A stretch of 11,717 bases of DNA from positions 1 through 11,717 of the forward strand of contig JADGRN010000029.1 of NCBI GenBank assembly GCA_017880825.1, read 5' to 3'. Below the pieces are notes generated by a model. The model searched no databases and was not told where the DNA came from. It saw only the letters and a program-made list of their open reading frames with translations. The DNA is from Methylophilaceae bacterium (GTDB lineage: Bacteria; Pseudomonadota; Gammaproteobacteria; Burkholderiales; Methylophilaceae). A program made the translations under genes and the position numbers. Of this stretch, positions 1 through 7,294 are shown in pieces (position 1 is the stretch's first letter; the number at the start of each line of letters is the position of its first letter).

Positions 1-282
1 GGCGCGCAGCAGATTCAGATCCTGCTCGGAACTGAATACACTTTTGCCGTCGAGCAGGATGTCGCCTTCAGCGCGCAGCTTGGGATACAACTCATACATG
101 CGGTTGAGGGTGCGCAACAGAGTGGACTTGCCGCAGCCGGAAGGGCCGATAAAGGCGGTCACCATACCAGTGGGGATGCTCAGGTTGATGTCTTTCAGCG
201 CCTGAAAACTGCCATAATAAAAATTCAGGTTCTTGATGGCGATTTTCGGGGTGATTTGCGGAACGGGGGCTTCTACGGTCAT
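1..282 (-). CDS. pstB: Phosphate ABC transporter ATP-binding protein PstB (partial, N-terminal 94 residues)
   Basis: This is the cytoplasmic ATPase of the PstSCAB phosphate importer; it hydrolyses ATP to drive phosphate through PstC/PstA. Only the first 94 residues are present because the gene runs off the left edge. The sequence shows the typical PstB opening, with a FYYG motif followed by [10 protein letters not shown], and an intact Walker A motif GPSGCGKST at about residues 46-54, followed by [13 protein letters not shown], which is close to the E. coli PstB sequence. The Walker B and signature motifs lie outside the window. The start at 282 is supported by AGGA a few bases upstream (CAGGAAACATC before ATG). 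It follows pstA after a 13-bp gap on the same strand, so it is the fourth gene of the operon. A phoU gene beyond the edge would be usual but cannot be seen. Confidence 0.96.
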   Translation of the reverse strand, partial: MTVEAPVPQITPKIAIKNLNFYYGSFQALKDINLSIPTGMVTAFIGPSGCGKSTLLRTLNRMYELYPKLRAEGDILLDGKSVFSSEQDLNLLRA

Positions 283-295
283 GATGTTTCCTGTA

Positions 296-1153
296 CTAGC
301 TTGAGGTTGGGCCGCGACGGAAGAGGGAACGTGCCAGGATGTTGAGCCCAAGCACAAATAAGGTAATCAGCAAGGCGCCAGCCCAAGCCAGATGCTGCCA
401 GTCTTCGTAAGGGCTCATGGCAAACTGGAAAATCACCACGGCAAGGCTGGACATTGGACCATTCAGATCAGAGTTCCAGAATTGATTATTCAGCGCAGTG
501 AACAGCAATGGTGCGGTTTCGCCGCTGATACGCGCCACGGCCAGTAACAGGCCGGTCAGCATGCCGGCTCTGGCCGCGCGGTAAACTACCATCACCACCA
601 CTTTCCATTGCGGTGCGCCAAGCGCTGCCGCCGCTTCGCGTAAACTGCTGGGTACCAGTTGCAGCATGTTTTCGGTAGTGCGCACCACTACCGGAATGAC
701 GATCAGAGAAAGCGCCAGCGCGCCTGCCCAGCCGGAGAAATGTCCGACGCTGTGCACCGCGATGGCATAGATGAACAGGCCGATAACGATCGATGGCGCC
801 GACAGCAGGATGTCGTTGATGAACCGCGTGGTGGGTGCCAACCAGCCATTTTTGCCGAATTCAGCCAGATAGGTAGCCGCAAGAATGCCGACCGGCGTGC
901 CGATCAGGGTCGCTACCGTCACCATGTACAAACTGCCGGCGATGGCATTGAGCAAGCCGCCGGCATTGCCGGGCGGCGGGGTCATCTTGGTGAACACGCT
1001 GAGGTTGAGGTAGCTGAATCCATGACTGAACAGGGTCCATAGAATCCAAAATAAAAACACCAGCGCAAACGCTACGTTGAGTACAGAAATGCTGAGCACG
1101 GTTGCATTCAATATACGGCGGCGCAGGTAACGCTTGCGGTCAAACTTAATCAT
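296..1153 (-). CDS. pstA: Phosphate ABC transporter permease PstA
   Basis: This 285-residue inner-membrane permease forms, with PstC, the phosphate channel of the Pst importer. The protein has about six hydrophobic segments, starting with one near residues 15-42, and a [16 protein letters not shown] stretch typical of PstA in the first periplasmic part. The binding-protein-dependent transport (EAA) loop that docks onto PstB is seen as [15 protein letters not shown] at about residues 172-186, followed by a conserved [13 protein letters not shown] segment. Length matches the family. The start codon overlaps the pstC stop by 4 bp (ATGA at 1150-1153), suggesting translational coupling, and AAGG lies upstream as a likely ribosome site. 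No frameshift or missing motif is seen. Confidence 0.97.
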   Translation of the reverse strand: MIKFDRKRYLRRRILNATVLSISVLNVAFALVFLFWILWTLFSHGFSYLNLSVFTKMTPPPGNAGGLLNAIAGSLYMVTVATLIGTPVGILAATYLAEFGKNGWLAPTTRFINDILLSAPSIVIGLFIYAIAVHSVGHFSGWAGALALSLIVIPVVVRTTENMLQLVPSSLREAAAALGAPQWKVVVMVVYRAARAGMLTGLLLAVARISGETAPLLFTALNNQFWNSDLNGPMSSLAVVIFQFAMSPYEDWQHLAWAGALLITLFVLGLNILARSLFRRGPTSS

Positions 1154-2106
1154 GTCTGTTTACCTTCGCGAGCGGACAGCCTGAGCAATAACAGTTTCGC
1201 CAGAGCCAACACGACAAAGGTGATGACGAACAGCGTCATGCCCAAGGTGATCAGCGATGAGGTGTAGATATCACCCACGGCTTCGGTGAATTCGTTAGCC
1301 AGCGCCGAGGAAATGGTGTTGCCCGGCATCAGCAATGAGGCTGACAGTTCATGCGCGTTACCGATGACGAAGGTCACCGCCATGGTTTCCCCCAGTGCGC
1401 GGCCCAGCCCCAGCATAATGCCGCCGACTACACCGACCTTGGTATATGGCAACACAATGTTTCTCACCACTTCCCAAGTGGTGGCGCCAAGACCGTAGGC
1501 GGATTCTTTCAGCATGGGCGGGACAATTTCAAATACATCACGCATCACGGAAGAGGTGAATGGAATCACCATGATGGCGAGAATGAAGCTGGCAGTGAGC
1601 ATGCCTATACCCATGGCCGGGCCCTGAAACACGACCCCGATCAGGGGCAGATTACCCAAATTATCGTTGATCCAGGGTTGGATATGGTCAGCGGCAAAGG
1701 GTGCAAATACGAATAGGCCCCACATGCCATAGATGATGCTGGGGATGCCGGCCAGTAGCTCGATAGCGATGCCCAGCGGGCGTTTCAGCCAAACCGGAGC
1801 CAGCTCGGTGATAAACACGGCAATGCCGAAACTCAAGGGGATGCCGATCAGCATGGCAATCAGCGAGGTGACAAGGGTACCGTAAATCGGTACCAGTCCA
1901 CCAAATTGCACAGTAACCGGATTCCAGCTGTCACTAGTAAAAAAGGCCGGCCCGAAAGTTTTTAATGCAGGAAGGCTGGCAATAAATAAGGTAATCAGTA
2001 TGCCGAACATGATGCTGAAAACCAGAAAGGCAAAAAACAAAGTGGTATTGCGGAATACTTTGTCCAGGAACGCCCCTAGGTTCATCTTCTGGTTTGCCAT
2101 CAGCAT
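1150..2106 (-). CDS. pstC: Phosphate ABC transporter permease PstC
   Basis: This 318-residue protein is the second permease subunit of the phosphate importer and pairs with PstA in the inner membrane. Visible features are a long N-terminal membrane segment (about residues 18-44), further hydrophobic helices, a [20 protein letters not shown] segment characteristic of PstC, and the EAA loop [17 protein letters not shown] followed by [18 protein letters not shown]. The start at 2106 was chosen because AAAGAG lies about 9 bases upstream; an alternative ATG two codons in (2100) would give MANQ. The gene lies downstream of pstS across a 126-bp gap that contains a hairpin terminator, so its expression is probably lower than that of pstS. 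It overlaps pstA by 4 bp. Confidence 0.97.
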   Translation of the reverse strand: MLMANQKMNLGAFLDKVFRNTTLFFAFLVFSIMFGILITLFIASLPALKTFGPAFFTSDSWNPVTVQFGGLVPIYGTLVTSLIAMLIGIPLSFGIAVFITELAPVWLKRPLGIAIELLAGIPSIIYGMWGLFVFAPFAADHIQPWINDNLGNLPLIGVVFQGPAMGIGMLTASFILAIMVIPFTSSVMRDVFEIVPPMLKESAYGLGATTWEVVRNIVLPYTKVGVVGGIMLGLGRALGETMAVTFVIGNAHELSASLLMPGNTISSALANEFTEAVGDIYTSSLITLGMTLFVITFVVLALAKLLLLRLSAREGKQT

Positions 2107-2138
2107 CGAATCCAGCTCTTTTGTTTGAGGTTGCGCAG

Positions 2139-2175
2139 AAAAAGACGCAGAGGAGGAAGCGACTTCCTCCCCTGC
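2139..2175 (-). terminator. Intrinsic terminator/attenuator between pstS and pstC
   Basis: Read on the minus strand, a stem of 13 pairs (8 perfect inner pairs GGAGGAAG/CTTCCTCC, one G-T wobble, 4 outer pairs GCAG/CTGC) closes a 3-nt loop at 2147-2175, followed after three bases by TTTTT (2139-2143). This fits a partial terminator after pstS that lowers read-through into pstCAB. The plus strand also has TTTTT shortly after the stem. A TATAAT-like hexamer sits upstream (2197-2202 complement) but lacks a good -35. Confidence 0.75.
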
Positions 2176-2232
2176 ATGCTTTTTAGTTATGACGTGATTA
2201 TAGGGTGAGATGCTTAATTTTGCATCATGCCT

Positions 2233-3279
2233 TTATTGCCAGATTGCAGCGCCGTCTTTGCCCTTGAGGTTATTTTTCCAGTGCGCTTCGATCAGACTGA
2301 TCACGCTGGCAGGCATAGGCACATAGTCCAGTGACTTGGCCATTTGGCCGCCATTGTTGTAGCCCCAGTCGAAAAACTTCACGACTTCCTTGGCGTTGGC
2401 AGGCTTGTCCTGGTTCTTGTGCATCAGGATAAAGGTTGCACCGGCGATAGGCCAAGTCGTCTTGCCTGGCTCGTTGGTGAGGATTTCATAAAAGCCAGAC
2501 GCGTGTTCCCAGTCTGCATATTGGGCGGCAGCCTGGAAGCTGTCGATGCTGGGCTTGACGAATTCACCCTCGCGGTTTTGCATGGTCACATAAGGCAGGC
2601 CATTCTGCTTGGCGTAAGCGTACTCAACATAGCCAATCGAGTACTTAATGCGCTGGGCATAAGAAGCAACACCTTCGTTACCCTTGCCGCCTATGCCGGC
2701 TGGCCAGGAAACAGAGGTATCCGCACCGACTTTGTCATTCCATTCTTTGCTAACCTTGGACAGGTAATTAGCAAATACGAAGGTGGTGCCTGAGCCGTCG
2801 GAGCGATGCACTACGGTAATTGCCGCATCTGGCAAAGCCAGGTTAGGATTCAAAGCCTTGATCGCTGCATCGTTCCATTTGGTGATCTTTTTCAGGAAGA
2901 TATTGGCCAGCACTTCGCCGCTCAGACGCAATTCGCCGTTACCTACGCCGGGGATATTGATAACCGGCACAACGCCGCCGACTACCGTTGGAAACTGGAT
3001 CAGACCGCTTTTATCCAGCTCTTCCGGCTTCAATGGTTTATCTGAGGCGCCAAAATCAACCGTCTTGTTCTGGATTTGCTTGATGCCGCCACCCGAGCCG
3101 ATGGATTGATAGTTAAGCTTGGTACCGGTCTTGACGTTGTAGGCATCAGCCCATTTGGCATAGATAGGATAAGGAAAAGTGGCACCGGCGCCGGTAATGT
3201 CAACGGCATAGGCACTGGAAGCCAGCGTCAGGCTGATGGCGGCCAGAGTGCCGGTCAGCGCGCGATTAAAAATTTGCAT
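2233..3279 (-). CDS. pstS: Periplasmic phosphate-binding protein PstS
   Basis: This 348-residue protein captures inorganic phosphate in the periplasm and delivers it to PstCAB. It begins with a Sec signal peptide, MQIFNRALTGTLAAISLTLA then SSAYA, with likely cleavage before VDITGAG. Family phosphate-binding segments are all present: GAGATFPYPIY near the mature N-terminus, YQSIGSGGGIKQI, DFGASDKPL and the HRSDGSGTTFVF loop. The start at 3279 is preferred over an in-frame ATG at 3303 because AGGAGAA lies 4 bases before it and because it gives a clean signal peptide; the longer form would add eight polar residues. It is the first gene of the operon, directly downstream of a PhoB-type box, so phosphate starvation should induce it. 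A hairpin terminator follows. Confidence 0.97.
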   Translation of the reverse strand: MQIFNRALTGTLAAISLTLASSAYAVDITGAGATFPYPIYAKWADAYNVKTGTKLNYQSIGSGGGIKQIQNKTVDFGASDKPLKPEELDKSGLIQFPTVVGGVVPVINIPGVGNGELRLSGEVLANIFLKKITKWNDAAIKALNPNLALPDAAITVVHRSDGSGTTFVFANYLSKVSKEWNDKVGADTSVSWPAGIGGKGNEGVASYAQRIKYSIGYVEYAYAKQNGLPYVTMQNREGEFVKPSIDSFQAAAQYADWEHASGFYEILTNEPGKTTWPIAGATFILMHKNQDKPANAKEVVKFFDWGYNNGGQMAKSLDYVPMPASVISLIEAHWKNNLKGKDGAAIWQ

Positions 3280-3341
3280 GTGGTTCTCCTGATTATTCAG
3301 CATGGTTGTGTCGGACTTGCCCGACTAGTAAAACGAGTCAC

Positions 3342-3375
3342 ATCATAGTCTTGAATTATGACAGTTTTGTGACTA
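3342..3375 (-). promoter_or_regulatory. Pho box and -10 of the pstSCAB operon
   Basis: On the minus strand, 3375-3358 reads TAGTCACAAAACTGTCAT: two heptamers with GTCA cores 11 bp apart, the second a perfect match to the CTGTCAT half-site bound by PhoB. Ten bases later comes TATGAT (3347-3342), a good sigma70 -10, with no -35 needed, as in PhoB-activated promoters. A weaker third unit (CAAGACT, 3353-3347) continues the 11-bp period. Predicted transcription starts near 3335, about 55 bases before the pstS start codon. Confidence 0.85.
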
Positions 3376-3461
3376 AACCGGCACAAGCCTATGCTTGGCT
3401 ATAACCTTTTATGATGGCTGCTTGGCGCAGCAGGCTGCCGCGAGGGCTATCAGCTTTGATG

Positions 3462-3467
3462 TATAAT
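3462..3467 (+). promoter_or_regulatory. Candidate -10 of the prfB-lysS promoter
   Basis: A perfect TATAAT lies 40 bases upstream of the prfB start codon. No convincing -35 is found at 16-18 bp, so this is a tentative call. The divergent pstS promoter lies about 90 bp to the left, so both promoters share the 3280-3506 intergenic region. Apart from these signals I see no other feature there. Confidence 0.4.
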
Positions 3468-3506
3468 TGCGGCTCTTCGGATATGCATTGAAGGTCTAAA
3501 GTACTG

Positions 3507-4611
3507 ATGGAAGCTGAACAACTCAATCTGATTGCCAATCGCCTGAGCGATTTGAATGAGCGGAATAATGCGCTCCGGGGGTATCTTTGACTTTGAAACC
3601 AAGCAGCAGCGCCTTGCTGAAGTCAGTCAACTATTAGAAGACCCTGCGGTCTGGAACGACAACGAGCGTTCGCAAAAGCTGGGTAAAGAACGGCGCGAGT
3701 TGGAGTTTATCGTCAAGTCTCTGACCGATGTTGAAAATGGCCTACGTGATGGCCGTGAGTTGTTTGATATGGCGCGCGAGGAAAACGACGACGCCACTCT
3801 GTTAGGCGTGCAGGCAGATAGCGAGCAACTGGAGAAACGCGTGGCGGAAATGGAATTCCGCCGCATGTTCGCCCATCCCATGGACCCCAACAACTGTTTT
3901 ATCGACATCCAGTCGGGCTCCGGCGGCACTGAGGCACAGGATTGGGCCGCCATGCTGTTCCGTATGTATTTACATTATTGCGAGCGGCGCGGCTTCAAGG
4001 TGGAAGTATTGGAAGAATCCGAAGGCGAAGTGGCAGGGCTGAAAAGGGCTTCGATTAAGGTTACTGGCGATTATGCCTACGGCTATCTGCGCACCGAGAG
4101 CGGCGTGCATAGACTGGTGCGTAAATCGCCATTCGATTCCGGTAATCGCCGCCATACCTCCTTTGCCAGTGTATCTGTATTCCCCGAGGTGGATGATTCC
4201 ATTGAAGTGGACATCAACCCGGCGGATCTGCGCATCGATACCTATCGCGCTTCCGGCGCCGGCGGCCAGCACATCAATAAAACCGACTCAGCGGTGCGTA
4301 TTACCCACTTGCCGACCAATACCGTGGTGCAATGCCAGAACGACCGCTCGCAGCACCGCAATAAGGCCGAAGCCATGGCCATGCTGAAAGCGCAGCTCTA
4401 CGCGCTGGAATTGCGCAAACGCAATGAAGAGAAGCAGGCGATTGAGGATTCCAAGACCGATATCGGCTGGGGACACCAGATTCGCAGCTATGTGCTGGAC
4501 CAGTCGCGCATCAAGGATTTACGCACTGGCGTAGAAGTCGGCAATACCCAGGGTGTGCTGGATGGCGACCTTGATCTGTTTATATCCGAGAGTTTGAAGC
4601 AGGGAGTATGA
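3507..4611 (+). CDS. prfB: Peptide chain release factor 2 (programmed +1 frameshift)
   Basis: RF2 recognises UGA and UAA stop codons in the ribosomal A site and triggers peptide release. Translation starts at 3507 ([16 protein letters not shown]...), reads 27 codons to an in-frame TGA at 3588-3590, then shifts +1 by skipping T3588 and continues GAC TTT GAA, giving 367 residues, close to the 365 of E. coli. The stop-codon-reading tripeptide SPF is at about residues 207-209, and the catalytic GGQ at about 252-254 in the context [12 protein letters not shown]. The residue equivalent to E. coli position 246 is Ala, the form usual outside K-12. The segment beginning at ATG 3556 is not a separate gene: it is only the second frame. 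A weak AAGG lies 12 bases before the start. The stop overlaps lysS by 4 bp. Confidence 0.97.
3576..3591 (+). promoter_or_regulatory. RF2 programmed frameshift site
   Basis: The sequence CGGGGGTATCTTTGAC holds all known elements of the prfB recoding signal: a Shine-Dalgarno-like GGGGG (3577-3581), a 3-nt gap, the slippery CTT codon (3585-3587) and an in-frame TGA followed by C, a poor termination context. Spacing is the same as in E. coli. Known role: low RF2 slows termination at UGA and favours the shift, giving autoregulation. Confidence 0.95.
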
Positions 4612-6119
4612 GTGTGAGTCAGCAAGAGAATCTACCAGTGCAGGACGAAAACCACGTAATGGCGGAGCGCCGCGAGAAGCTGAAAGCCATTCGCAGCCAG
4701 GGCGTAGCCTTCCCCAACGACTTCAAGCCGGGTAATCTGGCGGTCAATCTGCATAAGGCTTATGGTGAACAGGCGGGTGAGGCCTTTGACACCCAGGTAG
4801 TCAAAGTCAGCATCGCCGGTCGCATGATGCTGAAACGCGTGATGGGCAAGGCCAGCTTCGCCACGGTACAAGATAGAAGCGGGCGTATTCAGCTGTTCAT
4901 CGCCAGGGATAATGTAGGCGAGGACGTCTATGAAGCCTTCAAGAAGTGGGATCTGGGCGACATCGTGGCCGCCGCTGGCGTTCTCTTTAAGACCAGGACC
5001 GGCGAACTGTCGGTCAAGGTAAGCGAACTGCGTCTGCTGACGAAATCCTTGCGTCCTTTGCCGGAGAAGTTCCACGGTTTGAGCGACCAGGAAACCAAAT
5101 ACCGCCAGCGCTATGTTGACTTGATCGTGAGTGAGGAGACGCGCCAGACTTTTATCGCGCGCAGCAAGATTGTCGCTTCGATTCGAAATTTCATGCTGGA
5201 TAATGAATTTCTTGAAGTAGAAACGCCGATGTTGCACCCCCTCCCCGGCGGTGCTTTGGCCAAGCCATTCACTACACACCACAATGCACTGGATATGCAA
5301 ATGTTCTTGCGTATCGCCCCCGAACTTTATTTGAAGCGGCTGGTGGTGGGCGGGTTCGAGCGTGTGTTCGAGATCAACCGTAACTTCCGCAACGAAGGCT
5401 TGAGCGTGCGGCATAACCCCGAATTCACCATGATGGAGTTTTACGCGACCTATACCGATTATCAATGGCTGATGGATTTTACCGAGCATTGCATACGCGC
5501 CGCTGCCTTTGCCGCGCGCGGCACGGCAACGCTGGAGTATCAGGGCCGCACACTGGATTTTAGCCAGCCGTTTCAACGCCTGACCATAGTTGGCGCCATC
5601 CTGAAATACGCACCGCAATACCATGAAAGCCAGCTCAACGACATGGATTTTCTGCGCGCCGAGATCAAGAAATTCGGCGTCAATGCTTTTGAGCATGCGG
5701 GCCTGGGGGCATTGCAACTGGCGCTGTTTGAAGAGACTGCTGAAGCCCAGCTTTGGGAGCCGATTTATATTATCGACTACCCGGTCGAGGTTTCACCCCT
5801 GGCGCGAGCTTCGGATGCTGACCCCAGCATTACTGAACGCTTTGAGTTATTCATCTGCGGGCGCGAAATCGCCAATGGATTCTCCGAGTTGAATGATGCC
5901 GAAGACCAGGCTGCGCGGTTTCAGGCGCAAGTTGCAGCAAAAGAAGCGGGTGACCAGGAAGCGATGTATTACGATGCAGACTTTATCCGTGCGCTGGAAT
6001 ACGGCATGCCGCCGGCTGGCGGTTGCGGCATAGGCATTGACCGCCTGGTGATGCTGCTCACTGACAGCCCCAGTATCCGCGACGTTATCCTGTTCCCTCA
6101 CATGCGCCCGGAAGCCTAG
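4608..6119 (+). CDS. lysS: Lysyl-tRNA synthetase, class II
   Basis: This 503-residue cytoplasmic enzyme charges tRNA-Lys with lysine using ATP. An N-terminal helix (about residues 15-35) precedes an OB-fold anticodon-binding domain (about 62-150, including [23 protein letters not shown]). The class II catalytic domain follows: motif 1 region [20 protein letters not shown] (201-220), motif 2 with [20 protein letters not shown] (260-279), the [21 protein letters not shown] segment (about 395-415), and motif 3 [14 protein letters not shown] (472-485). All catalytic landmarks look intact and the length matches the bacterial family. The start at 4608 overlaps the prfB stop (ATGA), with AGGGAG very close upstream, so the pair is probably translationally coupled, as in many proteobacteria. 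No intrinsic terminator was found after it. Confidence 0.97.
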   Translation: MSVSQQENLPVQDENHVMAERREKLKAIRSQGVAFPNDFKPGNLAVNLHKAYGEQAGEAFDTQVVKVSIAGRMMLKRVMGKASFATVQDRSGRIQLFIARDNVGEDVYEAFKKWDLGDIVAAAGVLFKTRTGELSVKVSELRLLTKSLRPLPEKFHGLSDQETKYRQRYVDLIVSEETRQTFIARSKIVASIRNFMLDNEFLEVETPMLHPLPGGALAKPFTTHHNALDMQMFLRIAPELYLKRLVVGGFERVFEINRNFRNEGLSVRHNPEFTMMEFYATYTDYQWLMDFTEHCIRAAAFAARGTATLEYQGRTLDFSQPFQRLTIVGAILKYAPQYHESQLNDMDFLRAEIKKFGVNAFEHAGLGALQLALFEETAEAQLWEPIYIIDYPVEVSPLARASDADPSITERFELFICGREIANGFSELNDAEDQAARFQAQVAAKEAGDQEAMYYDADFIRALEYGMPPAGGCGIGIDRLVMLLTDSPSIRDVILFPHMRPEA

Positions 6120-6404
6120 CCCTGCTAATCGAAACCAGGAGTTCAAGCTGTAGCTTAAAAACGGTGTTGGGTGATGGCGACAGCGCGATCCACATACAAT
6201 CAATAAGTTAGCGAAATAGATCAAAAATGCGTCGGGCAATCACGACATTATTTGGGCTTGCCTGCTGACTTTGGCCATTTAAAAATCTGCATCTAATTGA
6301 AAAATATAAATAAATATTACTCGGCATGGACCTTGCTGTGTTAGGGATTAAGGGGGGTGTGCTGACTGGCATACCTAATTAATCATCTGTCATCGAGGTA
6401 TTCC
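6120..6404. other. Intergenic region lysS-bactofilin
   Basis: This 285-bp gap is AT-rich, most strongly at 6278-6320. It must carry the bactofilin promoter unless lysS reads through, but I found only weak hexamer pairs (for example TTGCCT and TAAAAA around 6259-6286), none convincing. No hairpin terminator, RNA gene or coding frame is evident. GAGGT at 6395-6399 is the bactofilin ribosome binding site. Confidence 0.4.
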
Positions 6405-7043
6405 ATGCTGAATAAACAAGGTCTTTTTAATCGTCTTAATCATCGCCAAGAATCACCACCTAACCGCGTACCCGTCCAAACGGCAATCAGCCCGCAGCTT
6501 TCAGTAGGTAAGTCGGTCGAGCCATCGTTGATGCCAGGTCACTTAGCAGCAATAGAATCAGCTATAACAGCAATAGAATCAGCTACGACGATAGCAGCAG
6601 CCAGTTCCGAGACTAAGTCCAATATCATTGCTAAATCTGATGCATCCTCAGGCAGTCGTCTGATTGTTGGCCCGGATGTAAAGCTCAAAGGAGCAGAGAT
6701 TCTGGATTGCGATACTTTGATCGTTGAAGGTCGTGTCGAAGCCACCATGGATAGCCGTGTGATTCAAATTACCACTAATGGCGCTTTTTCTGGCAAGGTC
6801 GGCATTGATGTCGCTGAAGTGCGCGGACAGTTTGATGGTGAGCTGACAGCACGCAGTCAGTTGATTATTTATTCGACTGGGCGCGTCAGCGGCAAGATTC
6901 GCTATGGCAAAATCCTGATTGAAGAGGGTGGCGAATTGTCTGGCGATGTTGCTTCTATCTCCGATAACGCAGGATCAGTTATTTGTCATTTACGTCCTAA
7001 TGAAGCTTTAAATAAAAGCAGTGAAGCCCTGCAGAAAAACTAA
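6405..7043 (+). CDS. Bactofilin family cytoskeletal protein
   Basis: This 212-residue protein belongs to the polymer-forming bactofilin family (formerly DUF583, BacA/CcmA-like), which assemble filaments near the inner membrane and help place cell-wall or envelope enzymes. The evidence is a central beta-helix of short hydrophobic-Gly repeats at about residues 84-186, including LIVGPDVKLKGAEI, TLIVEGRVEATM, GAFSGKVGIDVAEVRGQFDG and GKILIEEGGELSGDVASI. It is flanked by a long Ala/Ser/Ile-rich, probably disordered N-terminal arm (about 12-83) and a short tail, as is usual. The extreme N-terminus MLNKQGLFNRL could be a membrane-targeting peptide (inference). The start is supported by GAGGT five bases upstream. 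A 21-bp direct repeat lies in the arm. No M23 peptidase partner gene is adjacent, so its cargo is unknown. It stands as a single gene closed by a hairpin. Confidence 0.9.
   Translation: MLNKQGLFNRLNHRQESPPNRVPVQTAISPQLSVGKSVEPSLMPGHLAAIESAITAIESATTIAAASSETKSNIIAKSDASSGSRLIVGPDVKLKGAEILDCDTLIVEGRVEATMDSRVIQITTNGAFSGKVGIDVAEVRGQFDGELTARSQLIIYSTGRVSGKIRYGKILIEEGGELSGDVASISDNAGSVICHLRPNEALNKSSEALQKN
6549..6590 (+). repeat. Two-copy 21-bp direct repeat inside the bactofilin gene
   Basis: The 15-base unit GCAATAGAATCAGCT occurs at 6549 and again at 6570, in frame, with the remaining six bases of each copy partly diverged (ATAACA, ACGACG). It encodes AIESAIT followed by AIESATT in the flexible N-terminal arm (about residues 49-62). 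It probably arose by slippage; it is neutral for the reading frame. Confidence 0.85.
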
Positions 7044-7061
7044 TCCGATTTAATTTATCTG

Positions 7062-7106
7062 AAGGCCCTTTCACTCATCGTAAATAGTGATGAGTGAAAG
7101 GGCCTT
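7062..7106 (+). terminator. Perfect 18-bp hairpin after the bactofilin gene
   Basis: AAGGCCCTTTCACTCATC (7062-7079) is exactly complementary to 7089-7106, leaving a 9-nt loop. It lies 18 bases after the bactofilin stop. Its location and stability suggest transcription termination, but the T-tract is short (TTT at 7105-7107, two of them within the stem) so efficiency is uncertain; it could also protect the mRNA 3' end. Confidence 0.7.
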
Positions 7107-7157
7107 TATGCATTTAAATTCAGGTAATTAATAGCCAGTATTAATTTATTGGCACTT

Positions 7158-7187
7158 TTTATGTGTTGTTTTTATGCAACACATAAA
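7158..7187. repeat. 11-bp inverted repeat upstream of the porin Pho box
   Basis: TTTATGTGTTG (7158-7168) is followed by an 8-nt spacer and its exact complement CAACACATAAA (7177-7187). No T-run follows on either strand to support a terminator. It ends 15 bp before the porin Pho box, so it may be an operator for a second regulator. A smaller AT-only palindrome (AATTAAT/ATTAATT, 7126-7146) lies to the left. Confidence 0.6.
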
Positions 7188-7202
7188 TGAAGAAATGGGT
7201 GT

Positions 7203-7236
7203 TCGTCATCATTTTGTCACAATCATTAAGCAGAAT
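7203..7236 (+). promoter_or_regulatory. Pho box and -10 of the porin gene
   Basis: TCGTCATCATTTTGTCAC (7203-7220) has two PhoB-type heptamers (TCGTCAT and TTGTCAC) whose GTCA cores are 11 bp apart. Exactly ten bases later is CAGAAT (7231-7236), matching four of six -10 positions. Box-to-minus-10 spacing is identical to the pstS promoter in this window. Predicted start near 7243, leaving a leader of about 50 bases before the porin ATG. Confidence 0.75.
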
Positions 7237-7294
7237 CGCTCCCGTGTTGAAACGTAACTGACCGATTTTTGTACATTTAACTGGGAGTGACTCG

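Noticed and set aside
2197..2202. TATAAT on the minus strand as a separate pstCAB promoter
   Set aside because: No acceptable -35 at 16-18 bp, no Pho box, and a transcript from it would meet the terminator hairpin at once.
3280..3303. Longer pstS start at 3303 adding MLNNQENH
   Set aside because: The AGGAGAA ribosome site falls inside that extension and points to the ATG at 3279, which begins a clean signal peptide.
3588..3590. prfB as a pseudogene because of the in-frame TGA
   Set aside because: All elements of the known RF2 frameshift signal are present and the rest of the protein is intact.
4632..5717. A 361-codon open frame on the minus strand, antisense to lysS
   Set aside because: It lies wholly inside lysS, whose motifs are all intact, has no recognisable domain, and is explained by the codon bias of the sense strand.
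6387..6393. CTGTCAT half-site just upstream of the bactofilin start
   Set aside because: No GTCA core lies 11 bp to either side, and it sits only 12 bp before the ATG, too close to be a normal activator site; treated as chance.
7126..7146. AT-only palindrome AATTAAT/ATTAATT as an operator or terminator
   Set aside because: It consists only of A and T in an AT-rich stretch, so it is expected by chance, and it has no terminator-like tail.
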